Source: Moringa oleifera
Taxonomy: Eukaryota; Streptophyta; Magnoliopsida; Brassicales; Moringaceae
Length of the DNA: 64,000 nucleotides
Assembly: GCA_021397835.1 (NCBI GenBank)
Contig: JAJFZO010000469.1
Span: 310,001-374,000 of the forward strand
Reading direction: 5' to 3'
Shown here: piece by piece, positions 34,567-47,669 of the stretch
Layout of the letters: the number at the start of each line of letters is the position of its first letter
Position numbering within the stretch: position 1 is the first letter of the stretch
Made by a program: the position numbers and the translations under genes
Notes under the pieces: generated by a model
What the model was told of the DNA's origin: nothing
Database searches by the model: none
What the model saw: only the letters and a program-made list of their open reading frames with translations

Positions 34567-36850
34567 TTACTACAAAAAAGAGAACTTAGACACTAAATTA
34601 ATGATAGTTTTGTAAAAAAACTATCATTGAAAACATTTTTAATATTTTTGTCATCAATTCTAAAAAATCTAACATTAAAAGCAATCCTTTACCATCAGTT
34701 TGATGAAAACTTGTATCTTTTAACAGCAGTTAGACCCAATTGATGTTAAAAAGTTAGCTTTTTGATGTTAGTTCCATTAAAACTAGCATTAAAATTCATG
34801 GTTTTCAATGTTAGTTCAGCAAGAATTGATATTATAAGTTTTTGTAACCCTTTAATGTCAGTTCATGGAAAACTAACATTGAAGCTTACCCTTTAATGTC
34901 AATTCTTCATGAACTAACATTAGAGGGTTTATAAAACCCAAGAAACAACTGTTTCTTCTGCAAGCATTACCCAAAAATAAACTCCCTGCTCCGCTTATTT
35001 CTCTCTTCATTCTTTCTTCCATTCAGTTTTCTAAGAATCAAAGTGTTTTTGCTAGATTTGAGATTGTGCAATAAGGTTAGATATTGATTTCTTTGGTCGC
35101 CAATATGTAAGTTTTTATTTTTTATTTTTGTTTAATTTGATTTGAGCTTAAAGAATGAATTGAGCATTTGATATTATTTCTAGATTTGCTTGATTGGATA
35201 TTTTTGAATGTTTTACAAGTATTTGGATACTTAATAGCCATTTAAAAGTGCTTGATGAACTTATGTTGGTGAAATTTAAGTATTTTGTAAGTATGTCTTT
35301 AATGGGTATGTTATGTAAAAATGGCCATATGTTGATGAGTTTATGTAATTTGATGATTTTATGTTGATTTTAAAATTAAAAAATTATTTGATAAATTAAT
35401 TATATTTTAATTAATCAAATATTATTTATTTATTTAGATGTTAAATAAATAAATAAATAATTAGATGTTTTTAAATAATTAGATGTTATTTAGATGTTCA
35501 TTAGATGTCAATAGATTAATTTGATGTTAATTAAGTAGATGTAAATTAGTTAATTTGATTTTAATTAATTATTTAGGTGTTAGTTATATGTTATTTGTTT
35601 AACTGGATAATTCATTAATTAGATTATTATAAATAATTAGATTTTAATTAGATAATTAATTAATATTTGTCGCTTAATTATATGTTAATTAGATGTATTA
35701 ATCAGATGTCTTTTGTATCTTAGTTAATTTATTAAATCGTAATTAACTAAATAAGAGGCTTAATGAACTAAATGTTAGTTTTTATTGAATAATTAATTAA
35801 TTACATGTTAATAATTTAATTAGATTTTAATTACATATATTTACATTAATTAATTAGATGTTTGTTTAGTAATTACATGTTATTTAGATGTTAATTAATT
35901 AATTAGATGCTTGTTAAGTAATTAAATGTTAATTAATTAGTTAGATATTAATTAACAAGGTAAATATAAATAAATTAATTAGATATTAGTTATATATTAT
36001 TTATTTAATTAGATATTTTAATTGAAAAAAGAGATTATATAGTATTTATGGAGCCCTATCTTAGATAGTTGAATCTTTATAATAAATAAAATTTTGTAGG
36101 CATTGACATAGTTAACCTTATATAGTATAACTTCTAAGGTCGAGTGCATTAATATGTGTTTAAACTTACGTATTGTATATATGCAGTTTAAGTTTTTTTT
36201 TTTTTTAATTTATGTTGGATGTCATTTTTGTTATTTTTTAGATTAGATTATATTAATATTTTTGTAAATGAAAGAAATAATAATGGCTTGAGTATAAATT
36301 ATTATTTTTTTGTAAAAGTAATTATATATATGTTGGTGTAATTATGTTGAAGGAAAAAAACAAAGTATTGTTGTTTTAATGAAGTGTATAGGAAGAAGAA
36401 GTGTTGGTGTACTTAAATATTGTGTTGTTGCATGTGTTGAATAAGTTTCATTGAAATGTGTAATGTTTATATCTTATATTATAATTTTGATGGAAAAAAT
36501 TTTGTGTAGGTATTAAAAAAAATTGTGTTGATGTATATAAAACGAAAAGATATGGTTAATGTGTAAAAGAGATATAGTTGATAGGAAAAATTATATATAT
36601 ATTAGTTTTTGATTGTTTGCATATAAAAAATTTGTATTTAATTTAAAATTATTTTAAAAAATAAAAATACTTTTAACAAAATTTTTGTTATTTGATGAAC
36701 GTTTTTAAAAAACTGTCATTAGAAACTCTTTCTTTTTAATAACAGTTTTTTATGGATTTTTGTTAAAAATTTAATCCTTTTAATAACAAAATAAAAATGA
36801 CAGTTATAGAACTATCATTATATTAAAATTATTTTTAACTATTAGTAAAA
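34567..36850 (+). mobile_element. CACTA-like (En/Spm) deletion derivative
   Basis: The left end reads tactacaaaaaaga, close to the CACTACAAAAAA terminus of CACTA elements. 34600-34925 is packed with short inverted motifs (ttaatgtcagttcatg, then gaaaactaacattgaag) like the subterminal repeats at 49800-51000. A TATA box and an apparent leader follow. 35300-36040 is a degenerate array of ttaattagatg-type units, as in the putative 5' intron of the larger element at 51760-52440. No transposase exon follows. Near 36700-36830 a second subterminal set appears (aatgacagttatagaac). The right terminus near 36848 is uncertain. Confidence 0.6.
34930..34936 (+). promoter_or_regulatory. TATA box of the CACTA derivative
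   Basis: TATAAAA lies within the near-palindrome gggtttataaaaccc. It sits between the subterminal repeats and a C/T-richer leader-like stretch, where CACTA elements keep their transposase promoter. Confidence 0.45.
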
Positions 36851-39800
36851 CTTATATTTATAAAAATGCTTTAGGATTGAATTAGATCTTTAAAATATAA
36901 AACCGTATATTGTTTGTCAATAATTATCAGTGTCAAAGTGATCAACTAATACATAGCACGATTTCAATATAAAACATTTGCCATCAATTTTAAGCACATA
37001 TTATAAAACATATCTGCATCCATGTGAGGTAATTCACTATGTTAATTGTAAACATAAAGTAACACCTGTGATTCATTGTTTCATTTTTAACCTCTAAACA
37101 GGGTTTTAAGCATTTGATATATGATGGAGCTGAAAAGGACCAATTACTTTATCCACATCTATCTTCTGTTTCTATGGTTGCACTTCAATATATAATACGT
37201 AAGTGATCAACAGCTAGAACTCAAGTGCTAATTCGATTGTTGCAGAACCTGAATGATTCCCCATAAAGCAAGGGCCTTAATTTCAAATAATTTAGTACAC
37301 AGTAGTGTAAGGCCAACACCTTCTGTTGCATGCAAACTTATCGCAGAAACAACTGGGTCTGATCGGCACTAGAGGAGGATGAGTGTCCATCAAGATCGCA
37401 AAACGCCACCTCCCATTTATTACATCAACGCTTTGTCGGTGATGACACACTGCTTTAATACACGGTCCAGAATCTTCTCTTCATCCACAAGAAGCATTAT
37501 CTTCCCCGTATCTCGATTTGGACCAAGAGATCGCAGGAGAACAAACATGTGGTCCTCTCGTCAAGATGCAAAATATCATGGTTGAATCCGTGTTTTGCTT
37601 CCAGAGTTTGGAAAGCATCATGGACGACTTGATCAATCTTAAGTTTTTACGATTGCACGAGTTCATCAATCTTGCATTTAAGATAGCAACCAACCAGTCA
37701 AAAAAGTGAAGAATATCACCATGCAATAAGCTGGGTGAACAAATCTTCATGTAGGTCATATACGTACGTGGCTTTCTTGAATCAAATCATTTTCTATTAC
37801 AAAATGTCCACGCTCAGCATCACAAGGTAATCATGAAAGTTTGATATCAACATATAGAGCTAGAGATTCGGTCAACCCTAGCTAATTATTAGAGGTTTGC
37901 TCGAACACTAAACGATAGAAAGAGAAAGAAAAATTACTTTAATTTTCTAGTACTAATACATGCTTGACTTGCAGTTATAACTTCTATATCGGCTGAGAGA
38001 CATGCATGCATGTGCCCAACAAGCAGTCCAACTGCCTTTTTGAATCTTATAAGTGAATCAATATTTTAGATGATGATCAAGATCATTAATTAAATATGAC
38101 TATGATTAATTAATCTCTATTAAGTTTGACTTCATAAATGTAATCTGCTGTTTAGTAATCTGCTTCTTGTGGTCGTAACTCTTCCGTACACTGTCACTTT
38201 CATTTGCTAATAAAGAAGCATTTAGAAGATACGAGTTCTTAGGTTCTAAGATTATTGTTTGGTTCCAACAAACAGACACATGATGAGGTAAGTTCGCACA
38301 ACAGATGCTCTCAATTTACATTAACTTAATTAATCAATATTATGTATTATCCCAAAACAGATATACTAATCTACTTTCAAAATAAATAATTTCTTATTGA
38401 TCGCTAGAGGGGATCTGCTTGGTTCGAAGCTTTAAGAGCAACAAGAGAAAGATGGTCGGATGCCTAGCTAGCTAGTCCGACAGATGCATCCATGCAGCCG
38501 GTGCTGCTCTACCAGTACATAGACCAGGGCTTCCCCGATTCTGCCTTCCCAAACCTACCCATTTTGACATGTTGTAACCATATATCTACAAATCGAACTA
38601 ATGTTAACATTTTTTTTTTCTTGTTTTCCGATTTGAAGATAGAAGAAAAAATTATTTGAGATGCTAATTAGTGAAGGTTAATTAACTTTGTGTTACTAGG
38701 ATGTTTAAAAGGACAAAACCAACTTTTTAAATTCATTTGACTATTATATTGTATTATTAGGTTTAATGAAAAGAAATCAAAAGGAAAATCGTACCTTGTT
38801 TCACTCAAATTCCTTTAACATATTAATTATGCGATCGACGGTTCAAAGATTTTTCAAACTAGGATTTAAAATTTAATAAATTTAATGACCATGAGTATCA
38901 TTTTACAAAAACATTTTATTTACAAAACTTTATATATCATGTCATAACATAATAATCATGTATTACGAAAACAACATAAAATTTCAATAAATATTGTTGC
39001 CATGAAGATTATTAGATGGTTAATTAGAGTAATTACATTATTTATAAGTATAATTTGATGTTTCACATTAAAATTGTTTTGGCTTATATCAACATTTAAA
39101 TTCGGATTTTAATTTATTTTATGTTTTTTTTTTGTCTCTATGTATGTATTTATTGTGTGCGTAGAGGAGTAGGACTACTAAAACATTGATGAGTGGCTTA
39201 TAGTATTGGAGACCCTACCCTTCTACTTTTGTGATAGACATACAAAAGCTACATCGTGCCGAGGTCGTATGATATCCTAAACTACCAATCAAAGATACCT
39301 TTCAGTCAATTCATTATTTTTTAATTCATTTCCATTAAAGTCTTAACCTTTGATATTTATGAAAAACATTCATTACTGCTTATTTCATTATTAATTTTAA
39401 ATAGATAAAAAATTATTCATATAAATTATATTAACTTTTTAAATAAATTCAATGTGATACATAATAATTTAATAAAATTATTAAAAAAATTTACAATCAG
39501 TTTAACATAACGAATTATAAAAAAATATTCTTTCATTTTTGTTAAAAAAATAAGTAAAAATTCATAAGGAAAAAAGCTTTTTTTTGGTTATTATATACAT
39601 ATATTTATAGGTTAAACCAACCAAGAATGGAAGCAAAAATAGCTGAAAAGGTTGTGTTTTGCTGCCATGCGCGATGCAGCAATTTGATTGGCTGATTCCG
39701 GGTGAGACGCTGAGGAGAAAAAAGGAAGACAAAATACCAAAACAGGACACAGACACAAAGCATGAGGGACCGTTGGTTAAGCGTTTTGAGACAAACATCG

Positions 39801-40065
39801 CATCGAATCCGTCGGTCAAAGTAAGAACATGTGATACTTATACGTCGCTTCTGTTCCTTCCTACATACCTATTTTCTCATTTTCTGCATGGAAGTCGCCA
39901 GATGAGCATACAAAGACTTGTACTTAACTAATTAACTAACACCGAAATTCATCAGTCTTCTCTTGCTCGACGTATGCAATCACGCATGGCGCAAACCACC
40001 AGTCCAAGTCAACCATTCTCTGTTCATTTTGCTTTTTTCCTAACAGATACAACAACTCTAATTAA
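36851..40065. other. Intergenic region upstream of the MYB gene
   Basis: Mostly AT-rich spacer. Two less AT-rich islets stand out. At 37380-37760 the minus strand has the reading KIDQVVHDAFQTLEAKHGF, then FNHDILHLDERTTC; it looks like a piece of a decayed gene, but I cannot name the family. At 38400-38570 there is a GC-richer block without recognised product. The last ~450 bases are the MYB promoter region and contain accaacc at 39616-39622. Confidence 0.4.
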
Positions 40066-40073
40066 TATATATA
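40066..40073 (+). promoter_or_regulatory. Probable TATA box of the MYB gene
   Basis: TATATATA lies about 150 bases before the ATG at 40224, leaving a leader of roughly 120 bases. It is the only good candidate in the last 300 bases upstream. Confidence 0.5.
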
Positions 40074-40223
40074 CACGCCTATGCTGCTCTTCTCTACCAA
40101 TGCTTAATTTCTTGGGTATACCGGCCTCTCTCTCGCTGCTTCTCTATCTGCAAGTTGGCAGGCGACCTTATCTGCGTCTCCATTTCTAGGGTTCCTTGTA
40201 AGATTTAGAATCATAAGGGAACA

Positions 40224-41413
40224 ATGAGGAAGCCTTGCTGTGAGAAGCAGGACACGAACAAAGGAGCATGGTCCAAGCAGGAAGATCAGAAGCTCATAGA
40301 TTACATTCGCAAACACGGCGAAGGTTGCTGGCGTACTCTTCCTCAGGCTGCCGGTACGTACAGAATATTGGAAATACGAAATGAAATTAGCAGTCTTTTC
40401 ATAGTTAAAGATGATCAGGGGACTTTGTTATATATTATCGATTGCGTTGGAAATTAAGATGTAATTAAAAGATCAGTGGCATAAATTAAAGGAAACATAA
40501 GAAATAGTATTGATGGTTATTGCGTTGTGGCTTTGTATTGATCAGGCCTACTTCGCTGCGGCAAAAGTTGTCGGCTGAGATGGATAAACTATCTAAGGCC
40601 TGACCTTAAAAGAGGAAACTTTGCTGACGATGAAGAAGATCTCATCATCAAGCTTCATGCACTCCTAGGCAATAGGTATCCAACTCCCTTCCTACCATAT
40701 TTTAATTCTCTCTTCCATACATGAACTAGCTTTTATGATTGTTTTCTTCCAACACTTTTCTTAATAAAAAATCAAAAATAAAGGGAGCTCTAAGAAAAAG
40801 TATATGAAACGAACTCAATATATGTAATGTTTTGTAGACAATAAGACAAACAATTTCGTCACCAAGAAAGATCTATGGGATAAAATGGTTGGAAAGATTC
40901 CTGCATGCATATGTACAAACTGAATATGTTTTATACTGATTACTGTTAATAAGGGAATGGGGAAAATATTGTTATAGGTGGTCATTGATAGCTGGGAGAT
41001 TACCTGGTCGTACTGACAACGAAGTGAAGAACTACTGGAACTCACATTTAAGGAGGAAACTCATGAAGATGGGCATTGATCCAAATAATCATCGGTTAAA
41101 CCCCAGCCTCCCTAGTCCGCATCAAGCACAACCACGAAGCCCTATCAATGGGGCATCATCTGCCTCAAAAGGTGAAGACCCAGAGATGCCAGTGAAAGTG
41201 AGCGGCGAGAACAACGACCAAGTATCTGATGCAGCCAGTTGCTTGGAGAATGAACCATGTGGTCTGCCTGATCTGAACCTTGGTCTCACGTGGACACCCC
41301 CTTCTCCTTCCCTTGGTAAAATTGCTGAAGATGCACAAGAGCAGAGCGAATGTGACAGATCAAGAGACCAAGGAGCCACTACTCCTCCGCCCACACTTCT
41401 ACTCTTTCAATAA
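40224..41413 (+). CDS. MYBC2-L: R2R3-MYB repressor, subgroup 4, MYBC2-L type
   Basis: Exons 40224-40353, 40546-40675 and 40978-41413 give 231 residues, with introns at the two positions usual for R2R3-MYB genes (phases 1 and 2). R2 is about residues 13-63 (GAW, GCW, LRW tryptophans) and R3 about 66-114 (GNF, NRW, NYW). R3 contains the full bHLH-contact motif, from [20 protein letters not shown]. The linker [15 protein letters not shown] is the subgroup 4 C1 signature. LPDLNLGL is an LxLxL-type EAR repressor motif. The protein ends PPPTLLLFQ, matching the TLLLFR motif of VvMYBC2-L1, PhMYB27 and relatives except for the last residue. The N-terminus [20 protein letters not shown] is also that of the MYBC2-L clade. 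These proteins join MYB-bHLH-WDR complexes and repress anthocyanin and proanthocyanidin genes in the nucleus. The gene looks intact. Confidence 0.95.
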
Positions 41414-44400
41414 TTTATTTGACACCTTCCTACAATATTGCTAGGTACGGGCGTCAGTGATCATGGGTTTAGGAACTCATTGTGTATATGACAATTAATT
41501 GTTGGCACGAATCTTATATGCATGGCATTCGACATGCGAGGAAAGTTGAAGAAAGGATGAGTTAAAAGGGCAAATTGTGGTTCAGTTTTAAGAGAAGTAG
41601 TTCTATTGGCCTGCTCTTGGGTTGCTCTTAAGTTGTCTCTCGATTCATGAGTTGGGAACATTTATTTGTATTTCAAATTAGAACATGAAGCATTATATAT
41701 ATACAAGCATAATTCAAGTCTTAAGGATTCTGCAGTTTCATGAATTTATAATTGAAATTTTAATAAAATTTTGCAAAATTTAAAGCACATTTAACTTAAT
41801 AATTTCATTTATTCATTATTCAGAATGTATGAATCAGGTGCATTTCTTGCTTTTGTTAAAGTACTGGCAAGGCATAAGGAAAGTAGAACTTATTGGTTTC
41901 CTTTTAAGTTTTACTGACGCGTTCACCTAAATGAACAATGTACATGAATTTGCTGATAGGGATAGTCAGTCATAAACCCACCTTTTGGATTCTTTTTGGT
42001 TTAATTATCTTTTATGTTAATGACTTCACATAATCTAATGTAATTTTTCTAATATAACTTTCGGCTTAATTCATTGTTATAATCTTTTAATTAATTAGGC
42101 ACAACTTGGTCAATCCTGAGAAATCCTCTATGCAAACCACTCCACTTTTCCTGCAATTATTATTGATCTTTTTTTGGGACATGAGGATGGTTAATTAGAT
42201 AGAAATCAATATGGCAGATACAGTCAATCAGGAGATGCAATTAGGGCATCTAGCACGACACATTGATCCATCACTTTGGCACATCTGGTCCCCGAGATCA
42301 TCAAATTAACGCAGGTATCCGAATACCGAAAATGTCACATATCTAACTCATGTCTTGTGGATAGATCACAGAAGATATGAAAGAAAAAGGTGGTGGCCTT
42401 AGGGGTCCATGCAATCTTAAATTTAGAAAAGAAGACAGAAAGCATTTATGTATAACGTGGGGGTTGCAATGCATCATGCAATGTGTGATTTGTTAGTTTT
42501 GAATGTGCCATGCTTTTCCTCTATGAAGCAATAAGATCAATCATGAATCCTCAACTTGCGTCACTGTGATGACCTCCCGGCTACTTCTGGGGCACATGCA
42601 GCTTACAGTATTGCTTTGAGAAAATTAACTTAACCAAAAGATGATTATGGTTGGCATGATTAAGTAGTAATTGTGTGGTTATTATGAAGACAAAGCTTAA
42701 TTTCTTACCTACTAGTCTTTGTCTTAGGAATAATTGCGGTTTGGTGGCTTAAACATGTTTAAATAAAGCAAAGCCAGCTGTAATAAGATCAACCCTAGCT
42801 AGCTAGTTTGCCCCCTCGAAAATCTAAGGATCAGCTGTCATGTGCCAAACAATTTGTAATGAAGGTACCATTAACGCACCTTTACCTCGCTAATTTCTTC
42901 TCGTAGACACTATAATTAATTAAAAGGTTCGACTACTCGAGGTGGGTGCACCACACTGCCTGGATTATTTTAATTTGTGATAATTAAGGTTTGGCGCAAC
43001 CAAATTTTTATTTAATTATTGAAAATTATTAAATGGGATGTGTCCCAGCATTTTTCAGAAATTATATGTGGTATCTTTTTTTGGTCGCTTTGTTTATGAT
43101 CAATTAATTCATTTCTAATCAAAATTCTAATCCTTGGTTGAACCCAAAAAAAAAAAAAATCACAGGTGAGCCATCAGGTCAAAATCAAACTAATAATTTA
43201 TTCGTAATAATACAATAAACAGTTATAATAGTTTAATACATATTATTAAAATATAGAATATACAATGAAAATAATAATTATTTTTTAAAACAATAAAAAT
43301 AAGATTAGAAACAATTATTTTTAAATTTTTATTATATACATTTAATTTTTTCAATTTTTAAAATAATATCATTTTAATGAAAAAAATCAAAAAATAACAC
43401 CGTCTTGGTTATAGAAACGGACCAAACCGATTTTAAATAGATTATATTAATTAGAAACTCAATTGACAATTCAATTGATAACACCCAACAATTCAATTCG
43501 ATTATTTAAACTATGCTTTTAATTTCCTCTTCTGCATTTCTATTTTTTCCTTTTAACATTTTCTTATTTAATTCACGATTTAAAATAATAAAAAAAAGGA
43601 CACAAGCCCAACCTATAGACCGAAGCCCAACAAATAGACTGAAGCCCTTGCAATCAGATTTTGCGTCTTTCCTATGATGACACAAGTTGGAGTGCCCTTC
43701 TCTACCATAAGTATATGAGACATCTGACACTTAAATTTACGGTCAGTGGCCGGGTACTCAAAGTTGATATTATTTAAAACTTGTTTTATGAAAATATAAA
43801 AAAAATTAATTCGTTATAAGTTTATAATATATTCTTAAACTATGTTTATACTATCAATAAAGATGAAAATACTATCACTAATTAAGAAAATTTTAAAAAT
43901 AATAAATTCAAAATATAATATATTTATATTTATTATATAATCATTATTATTATTATTATTATAACTTTTTTTCCGAAAAACGAAAGTAACTGCAATGAGT
44001 AAGTTCTATTTGTTTTAACAAAAGACTATATATATATATATAATATGCTAGTCTCATAAGGAGGTCTCCTGCTGGGTCTTCGCATCTAACATAATAGTTA
44101 TAGGGTTTAATTAAAAAATACACATGTTCATATTTTTATATAATTTTTTAAATTTAATTAAAAAATATTTTACATTTTATTTAAATTTATATATATATTC
44201 TAGGTTTCAATTCAACTTTTGCACTCGATCCTCAAAAAAGTTAAATCCAACCCTACACATAACTAGGCAATTTCAACTTTAAGTTAGTTTTAGATTAATT
44301 GACATAATTTGACAAATGTGTATAAATGAGATAGTATATGAAATTTATTGCTGCATTTTTAAAAAACTTGGAGAGAGTTGAATTTGTGGGTACGACTTAT

Positions 44401-45780
44401 TCGGCTCCATTTTTTTTAAAGAAATTATTCGATTCCGTTTTAAACAATAATACTTTAAATATAGAGCCCGAGCTTCAATTAAAATGCATAAATCAAGGTT
44501 TAACTAAGGTGGTTTTGTCTATGGGAAAATTTGTTTTTTTTAGAAGTTAATTTCTTTATCTAAACAACGTTATAAAGGATGAGATGGTGATGTATGATGA
44601 GAGGGTGGCACATAATTGAGCAAGACATAAATTAAAAATATATAAAGCATTATTATTTGACTAAATCATAATAATAATCATGTTATAATTGAGAGAGGTT
44701 CTTCACATGATACTTTTAATTATGTGTTGTAATCCATAAACTTGCAAAGTTGTTACTAGTTGCCATCCAGTACCATAACCATTATTTCGATTTGAATTGG
44801 ATAAAACAAATCTTTCAATTATATTTATATAACAAATATAATATATTATATTACTTATTAGAAAAATTATATAAAAATTTTAAATTATATATATTTTAAG
44901 TATTAAAGTATTGATTGATTTAATTGTATTTTAATATTTTAATTTGATTTAATTTAAATTTTAAGTTGAATAATATTTTTATTTTAAAAATATTTCAAAT
45001 AAATTTTATATTTTATTTTAAATAATATTTTAATCATAAATTATTTTTTATAAAATTTTTAATTTTAAATAACATAATTTTTAAAAAATATTTTAATATT
45101 AAAAAACTTAATTGTTTTTGTAATTCTAAATCAATATAAATTACATAAAACCCCTCAAAAACATCTCTAATGGTACGACAAAACATTATTTTAGTGTAAA
45201 AAAATAGAATCTCATCTTCTATGAAATGGAAAAGCTGTGTTTCAAGACATTTCACTAGTTGTAATTGTACTTTCTTTTAAAAAATAACATTTATTATATG
45301 ATTAAATATTTATTAATTTTTAATTTCTATTAATTTAAATATATGATTTATAAAAATTATATTGTTAAAAACATTTAATTAAAATTTTTAAATGAAATTT
45401 TTATTTAATATATATTTTTATTTTATTTAAAATTTTTATTAGTTAATATTTGATTAATATTCAATTTATATAAAATATCAAATTTATATTAAAATGTATT
45501 TAAAAATTATTAATTAAATAAAAATTTGTGATATAGATAATTTAAATTTAAATAAATATAATAAAATTAAAATTCACTTTAATTAAAACCATAACTAAAG
45601 TGAACATAACAATGTGTTAACATTTAGATCAAATTACAATATTGATTAAAACTAAATCACTTTAATAATAATAAATTAATATTTTAAATTTTATTTATTG
45701 ATAGTTATTATAAACATTACAATAAAATAGAGTTTTGATAACGTTTGATATATAACAGTTTTACAAAAATCGTCATTAAA
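41414..45780. other. Intergenic region downstream of the MYB gene
   Basis: About 4.4 kb of spacer: ordinary sequence to about 43000, then strongly AT-rich, with simple repeats near 43939 (ATT)n and 44027 (TA)n. Open frames such as 44338-44550 are without recognisable domains. The last ~80 bases (cagttttacaaaaatcgtcattaaaag) resemble CACTA subterminal repeats and may be what is left of the outer element's 5' end. Confidence 0.45.
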
Positions 45781-45897
45781 AGCCTTTAAAATTAAACAGA
45801 GTAAATTATTTGTTAATGGAGTGGATAATAGCTATCACTTTTGGATATAACATGGAAAAAATCTTTAGTTAAGTCTTCTGCAAGTAGAAATTCTAGG

Positions 45898-47669
45898 ATT
45901 CTTACTTGTAATTTGTAAGTAATAGGAGCCCATGAAATCCCTAATAGCAAGATGTAAATGTAAATATTGCTAAGAGCTATTAATGAGCTTCCCACCAATA
46001 TGGAGTTGATTTGCTACATGTTAGAAATATGTCTATAATAGAGAAAAACAATTGGGCTTCTTCCATAAATGAAATTATGAAAAGAAAAATGTAGACAGTA
46101 GTGAATAAAAAGACATGCTATAAAAAATTTGAGAATTATGCAAAAAGTTTGAATGAATTAGTATTTTTTAAATATGCATTTTGGTATCATGAGATGTGCA
46201 AAGTGTCTAGAAAGTCTTTCTATTAAATGGAGAAACACAATACTGTTTTATTATTAGCCAAGGTCTCTCTACATCATGAGAATGAAAAGGATTTTAGAAT
46301 CTATGAGAAGTTCAAATTTCACTTTTAGAATCTATGAGAAGTTCAAATTTCACTTATCCATTGATTTTCTCATCCAAAGGAGGACCAATTAACTCTACTT
46401 GTTAGTTGAAATGAGCAACGTGTAAAATGAGCTTGCTTGGGGAACTTGAAAGAGCTTTACAAACAAGTAAATATCACAAGGGCACCGTCAATAACTTATA
46501 TCATTCGGTGAACAATGAACCGACAAAGAGTTCGCACATGCATGTTAAGCTCCCAATCCTACTCTTTAACTAGGTACGAATTCAAGCCAGCCACCATTAT
46601 TTACTTACTTTTTGAGTAGTCATAAACACCAAAATTAATGTAGTGATGATAGAAAATATAAAAGAGGAGTAACTGGTAGAAACTATTTTAAATCTAACAT
46701 TACATGTAATCTAAAAAAAGGCAAAACTATAGTAAGAATATAAGAGAAAAATACTAACAAAAGAATTGCTTAAAGAGAAAACAAATGTTTGAGGATCATA
46801 TGTATAAAAAAAAACAAAAAATCTCTTGAAGATGAATGCCTATGTTTCTAGTAAGGATAGTAACAAATAACAAAAATCAAATTTTAGGTCTTAAAATATA
46901 AGAAAACTCAGGAAAACCCATATAAAAAAACCTTCTCAAAGAGGAAGTTGTCAAGCTCATTATAACTAAAATGTAAAAGCTCGTAAGAGTTCCTTTCTAT
47001 TTCTAGTAAAAAGCAACATTCTTCAATTATTTGGAACGAAAAGATTAATAGTGTATAACCCAAAGACTAACCAAAAAATAGAAACTTCATGAACAACCAA
47101 AGAAATAACATTACTAAACAATGATAATGATAACGATAACAATAGTTGCCAAATTTGAGAGTTTTAACTTCTTCTTACCAAGTTGAAAATGAAGGAGAAA
47201 CACACACAGAGAGAATGGGTAGAGCTCAGAGAGAGAGACAAATGGATTTAAGTCATGTTGAAATGGATTTCAAAAAAAAAAGAAAAGAGAGAATATGGGT
47301 TTTAGCTATGAATAATTTATCATGCAAAGTAGCCTCATGTGATAATGATTAAGGTTAAAGGCCATTTATTCACAGTTATAAGAAAACTATTAATAAAAAG
47401 GTATTTTTACATTTATTCATAACTATTGAGTAACTATCAATAAATGAGTTATTTTAAAAGATCTTTTATTCATAGTTGTTTCATAACAGTGAATAAAGGG
47501 CTTTTTAAAATGCCTTTTATTCATAGTTATATGAAAATTATGAATAAATGCCTCTTTTTGTTCACATTTTTTGTTATAACTATGAATTAATTTCTTTTTA
47601 TTCAGATTTATATTTACAACTATGAACTATCTAGTATAAACTAAGGCCATTTTGCTTGCAAGGCCTAGA
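45898..47669. mobile_element. Unclassified ~1.8-kb insertion within the outer CACTA
   Basis: This block separates two transposase pieces that are contiguous in the copy at 53200-53280. The bases at the two junctions (attctagg on the left, gcctag on the right) are alike, as a target duplication would be. No coding domain is seen. 46292-46353 holds a perfect 31-bp tandem duplication. 47365-47640 holds several imperfect inverted units of the form tttattcatagttat / atgaataaa, like transposon subterminal repeats, but only on this side. Terminal inverted repeats were not found. Confidence 0.5.

Noticed and set aside
35300..36040. ttaattagatg-rich block considered as a centromeric-type satellite
   Set aside because: Units are irregular and the same array occupies the 5' intron position of another CACTA element.
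38492..38620. Possible microRNA precursor in the GC-richer islet
   Set aside because: No stable hairpin arm pair and no match to a microRNA I know.
39659..39931. Open frame of 90 codons upstream of the MYB gene
   Set aside because: No recognisable domain, lies in the presumed promoter, and an overlapping minus-strand frame is equally long; likely chance.
41122..41394. Minus-strand open frame of 90 codons
   Set aside because: Opposite strand of MYB exon 3; no domain.
44338..44550. Open frame of 70 codons in AT-rich spacer
   Set aside because: No domain, no splice or promoter context, low-complexity surroundings.
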